Shown here: positions 61,991 to 64,000 of the stretch, one piece after another
Position numbering within the stretch: the first letter of the stretch is position 1
How the letters are laid out: every line of letters starts with the position of its first letter
Assembly (NCBI GenBank): GCA_021771755.1
Contig: JAETOL010000008.1
Coordinates: 1 to 64,000, forward strand
Direction of reading: 5' to 3'
Origin: Lachnospiraceae bacterium
Lineage (GTDB): Bacteria > Bacillota > Clostridia > Lachnospirales > Lachnospiraceae
DNA: 64,000 nt
Notes under the pieces: generated by a model
The model's input: the letters and a program-made list of their open reading frames with translations, nothing else
What the model was told of the DNA's origin: nothing
Databases searched by the model: none
Made by a program: the position numbers and the translations under genes

Positions 61991-63137
61991 AAAAATGATA
62001 CTGGGAGGATTGGGCGCAGTCCTTCTTGCCGGGATCATCTTTTTCTTTTCTTACTATCAGGTAAAGAATGTGGAAGTTATGGCAAGTGATCATTACACAG
62101 AAAAAGAGATCAGGACCATGATTCTCAGAGGGCCGATGTCTGGAAACTCGATTCTGGCGCCGCTCCTCTATTCCACAGAAGATACAGGAGATATCCCTTT
62201 TGTAGATGCTTTTACAGTTTCCAGATCAAACCGGAATACAATTGTGATCGGTCTGAAAGAAAAGAAGGCTGTGGGTTGTATTCCGTATCTGGACAGTTAT
62301 ATTTATTTTGACAGAAACGGGATTTTTATTGAGGGAGAGAAGACCAGAGATGAGAAGGTTCCGTTTTTTGACGGGATTGCAGTAAATCGTGTGGTCAAAA
62401 ATGAAAAGCTTCCCATTAAAGATACGGTTCTGAATACAGCGGTAGCGCTTTCCACTATTTTTTCTAAAAATGACAGTGTTCCGGATCATATTGAATTTGA
62501 TGAGAATTACGAGATCAGCCTTCTGTATGGAGATGTTACAGTAAATCTCGGAAAAGATGTAAATCTGGAGGATAAAATGACCCGTGTGATCGCCATTCTG
62601 CCTCAGCTTTCCGGACAAAAAGGAGTGCTTCATGCCGAAAATATCAGCAGCACAGTAAAGACGATCACTTTTGAGGCGGAAATCGAGGAGGTAACTGCAG
62701 AAAACTGGACAGGCGGTTATGACGAAAATGGAGATTATACCGGTGACGGTGAATACGATGAAAATGGACGTTATGTAGGACCGAAGCCAATGACGGCTCT
62801 TGATTATGCTCTGGAGAACTGGGTGGGCGGATATGATGAAGAAGGCGACTACACAGGAGCTGGAGAGTACGATGCAAACTGGAATTATGTGGGGCCTGCT
62901 CCGACACAGGAAAGCATAGATGCCATGGGTGACTGGACAGGCGGTTATAATGAAGAAGGCGGATTTAATGGAACAGGAGAATATGACAGAGAAGGCAATT
63001 ATGTAGGCCCTGCTCCTGCTGCGGCAGATGATATCTCCGGAGAAGAAGACGGAGGGACGGAAGAGGATTATTCAGAGGATGGATATGAAGAAGAATCTTA
63101 TGAGCAGTGGGAAGAATATTCCGAAGAGAGTTATTAA
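61941..63137 (+). CDS. ftsQ: FtsQ/DivIB-like division protein with tandem C-terminal repeats
   Basis: A 398-residue bitopic protein: basic N-terminus, one helix (about 20-38, MILGGLGAVLLAGIIFFF), a POTRA domain (YYQVKNVEVMASDHYTEKEI onward) and a beta domain to about residue 250. Then come three tandem repeats of exactly 38 residues (Trp256, Trp294, Trp332; WTGGYDENGDYTG, WVGGYDEEGDYTG, WTGGYNEEGGFNG) and a Tyr/Glu/Asp-rich acidic end. FtsQ identity rests on topology, POTRA and position. The start lies inside murA. The repeats are outside the membrane and probably interact with the wall or other division proteins. Confidence 0.85.
   Translation: MRTSKYRKKLNITHKHKKMILGGLGAVLLAGIIFFFSYYQVKNVEVMASDHYTEKEIRTMILRGPMSGNSILAPLLYSTEDTGDIPFVDAFTVSRSNRNTIVIGLKEKKAVGCIPYLDSYIYFDRNGIFIEGEKTRDEKVPFFDGIAVNRVVKNEKLPIKDTVLNTAVALSTIFSKNDSVPDHIEFDENYEISLLYGDVTVNLGKDVNLEDKMTRVIAILPQLSGQKGVLHAENISSTVKTITFEAEIEEVTAENWTGGYDENGDYTGDGEYDENGRYVGPKPMTALDYALENWVGGYDEEGDYTGAGEYDANWNYVGPAPTQESIDAMGDWTGGYNEEGGFNGTGEYDREGNYVGPAPAAADDISGEEDGGTEEDYSEDGYEEESYEQWEEYSEESY
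62706..63020 (+). repeat. Three in-frame 114-bp tandem repeats in ftsQ
   Basis: Units begin at TGG codons 62706, 62820 and 62934 (period exactly 114 bp, 38 codons). Each codes W-x-GGY-xExG-xxxG-xGEYD-xxxxYVGPxP; the third is truncated after YVGPAPAA. Confidence 0.88.
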
Positions 63138-63228
63138 ACTGCCGGTTCCGACGGCTCTTGTCAGTGGGAATGAGATGCTTTCAGTGACGAAAATCCATGA
63201 AAAAAGTATAAAAAAACAAAAATAGTAG

Positions 63229-63257
63229 TTGATTAATTTTATAAAAAACTATATGAT
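63229..63257 (+). promoter_or_regulatory. Promoter of ftsZ
   Basis: TTGATT (63229-63234), 17 bp, TATGAT (63252-63257), about 57 bp upstream of the start codon. Confidence 0.55.
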
Positions 63258-63313
63258 ATACTATATGCAGGTAGATTACGATAAATATCGGTGAAATAAA
63301 AGGAGGAAGTACA

Positions 63314-64000
63314 TTGTTAGAGATCATGTCAAATGAAGCTGAGTCCTCTGCCAAGATTATTGTTATTGGTGTGGGCGGAGCTGGAAATAATGCAGTAAAC
63401 AGAATGGTGGAAGAGACCATCGGAGGGGTAGAGTTTGTAGGTGTAAATACTGACAAGCAGGCCTTAACTCTCTGTAAAGCTCCAACAGTACTTCAGATTG
63501 GTGAAAAGATAACGAAAGGCCTTGGTGCAGGTGCACAGCCGGAAGTTGGTCAGAAGGCCGCTGAGGAAAGTATAGAAGAAGTAAAACAGTTAATGGAAGG
63601 CGCAGACATGGTATTCGTTACCTGCGGAATGGGCGGCGGTACCGGAACAGGTGCAGCACCTGTGATCGCAGCAGCAGCCAAGGAAATGGGAATCCTGACA
63701 GTTGGCGTTGTGACCAAGCCTTTCCGTTTTGAGGCAAAGACACGTATGAACAATGCTCTTGCAGGAATCGAGAACCTGAAGAAGTCTGTGGATACTCTGA
63801 TCGTTATCCCTAATGATAAACTTCTCGAGATCGTTGACCGCCGTACAACTATGCCAGAGGCGCTTCGTAAGGCTGACGAAGTTCTTCAGCAGGCTGTTCA
63901 GGGCATCACTGATCTGATCAATCTGCCGGCACTGATCAACCTTGACTTTGCAGACGTTCAGACAGTTATGACAGATAAGGGTATTGCCCATATCGGTATC
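63314..64000 (+). CDS. ftsZ: Cell division protein FtsZ (partial, runs off the window)
   Basis: The first 229 residues of the tubulin-like ring protein. The nucleotide loops are intact: [13 protein letters not shown] near residue 20 and the tubulin signature [10 protein letters not shown] near residue 108, followed by [11 protein letters not shown]. The start is a TTG with AGGAGG seven bases upstream ([10 protein letters not shown]); an ATG four codons later is the alternative. No ftsA precedes it. Confidence 0.97.
   Translation, partial: MLEIMSNEAESSAKIIVIGVGGAGNNAVNRMVEETIGGVEFVGVNTDKQALTLCKAPTVLQIGEKITKGLGAGAQPEVGQKAAEESIEEVKQLMEGADMVFVTCGMGGGTGTGAAPVIAAAAKEMGILTVGVVTKPFRFEAKTRMNNALAGIENLKKSVDTLIVIPNDKLLEIVDRRTTMPEALRKADEVLQQAVQGITDLINLPALINLDFADVQTVMTDKGIAHIGI

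Noticed and set aside
1-64000. tRNA, rRNA, CRISPR, insertion sequence or prophage features
   Set aside because: No matching motifs, repeats or transposase/integrase-like proteins were seen on either strand.

Overview
The window is a stretch of a low-to-mid GC Gram-positive anaerobe, most likely a gut Lachnospiraceae (Blautia/Ruminococcus-like). Direct support: two class III (oxygen-sensitive, glycyl-radical) ribonucleotide reductases, the [FeFe]-hydrogenase maturase HydF, meso-diaminopimelate peptidoglycan (DapF; MurE with a DNPR motif), a sortase-type surface protein, a PASTA Ser/Thr kinase, and division genes in Firmicutes order with no outer-membrane genes. Genus is inference. I saw no rRNA, tRNA, CRISPR array, insertion sequence or prophage; this is chromosomal core with a few accessory operons.

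Layout. 1-8.1 kb: end of a probable rho, then rpmE, a DUF1385 membrane protein, prmC-prfA (release factor and its methylase), a sugar nucleotidyltransferase, glmM, a TPR lipoprotein and hflX. 8.4-10.8 kb: nrdD with a fused glutaredoxin-like domain, preceded by paired NrdR-like boxes. 10.9-17.3 kb: a five-gene peptide/nickel-type ABC importer plus a LysR regulator. 17.5-20.5 kb: azlCD, a chorismate mutase-shikimate kinase fusion and aroE. 20.6-22.8 kb (minus): dapF and hydF. 23.0-25.4 kb: an amino-acid ABC importer whose binding protein has its two halves in swapped (circularly permuted) order. 25.5-32.4 kb: CBS protein, asnA, a zinc-ribbon membrane protein, a second nrdD, and a minus-strand arcC-eutJ pair. 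32.7-34.5 kb: a structured leader and a repeat-bearing cell-wall-anchored protein. 34.6-48.1 kb: one tight run murE-priA-def-fmt-yugP-rsmB-rlmN-prpC-prkC-rsgA-rpe-thiN linking wall synthesis, translation start and Ser/Thr phosphorylation. 48.3-50.6 kb: ychF and an Lgt homologue lacking several catalytic residues. 50.7-64 kb: the division/cell-wall cluster mraZ-rsmH-ftsL-pbp-spoVD-mraY-murD-ftsW-murA-ftsQ-ftsZ (ftsZ runs off the end), without murG, murC or ftsA.

How it fits together: DapF, MurE, MraY, MurD, MurA, FtsW and two transpeptidases build and cross-link septal wall; FtsL, FtsQ and FtsZ place it; PrkC/PrpC can sense wall fragments and tune it. The strongest unusual signals are (1) the circularly permuted amino-acid-binding protein, (2) the catalytically degenerate Lgt-like protein, (3) three exact 38-residue tandem repeats on the FtsQ tail, (4) paired NrdR-like boxes at both nrdD genes, and (5) a terminator hairpin covering the ribosome binding site of the spoVD-like gene. 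Nearly all promoters listed are hexamer pairs read by eye with 16-18 bp spacers and are predictions.
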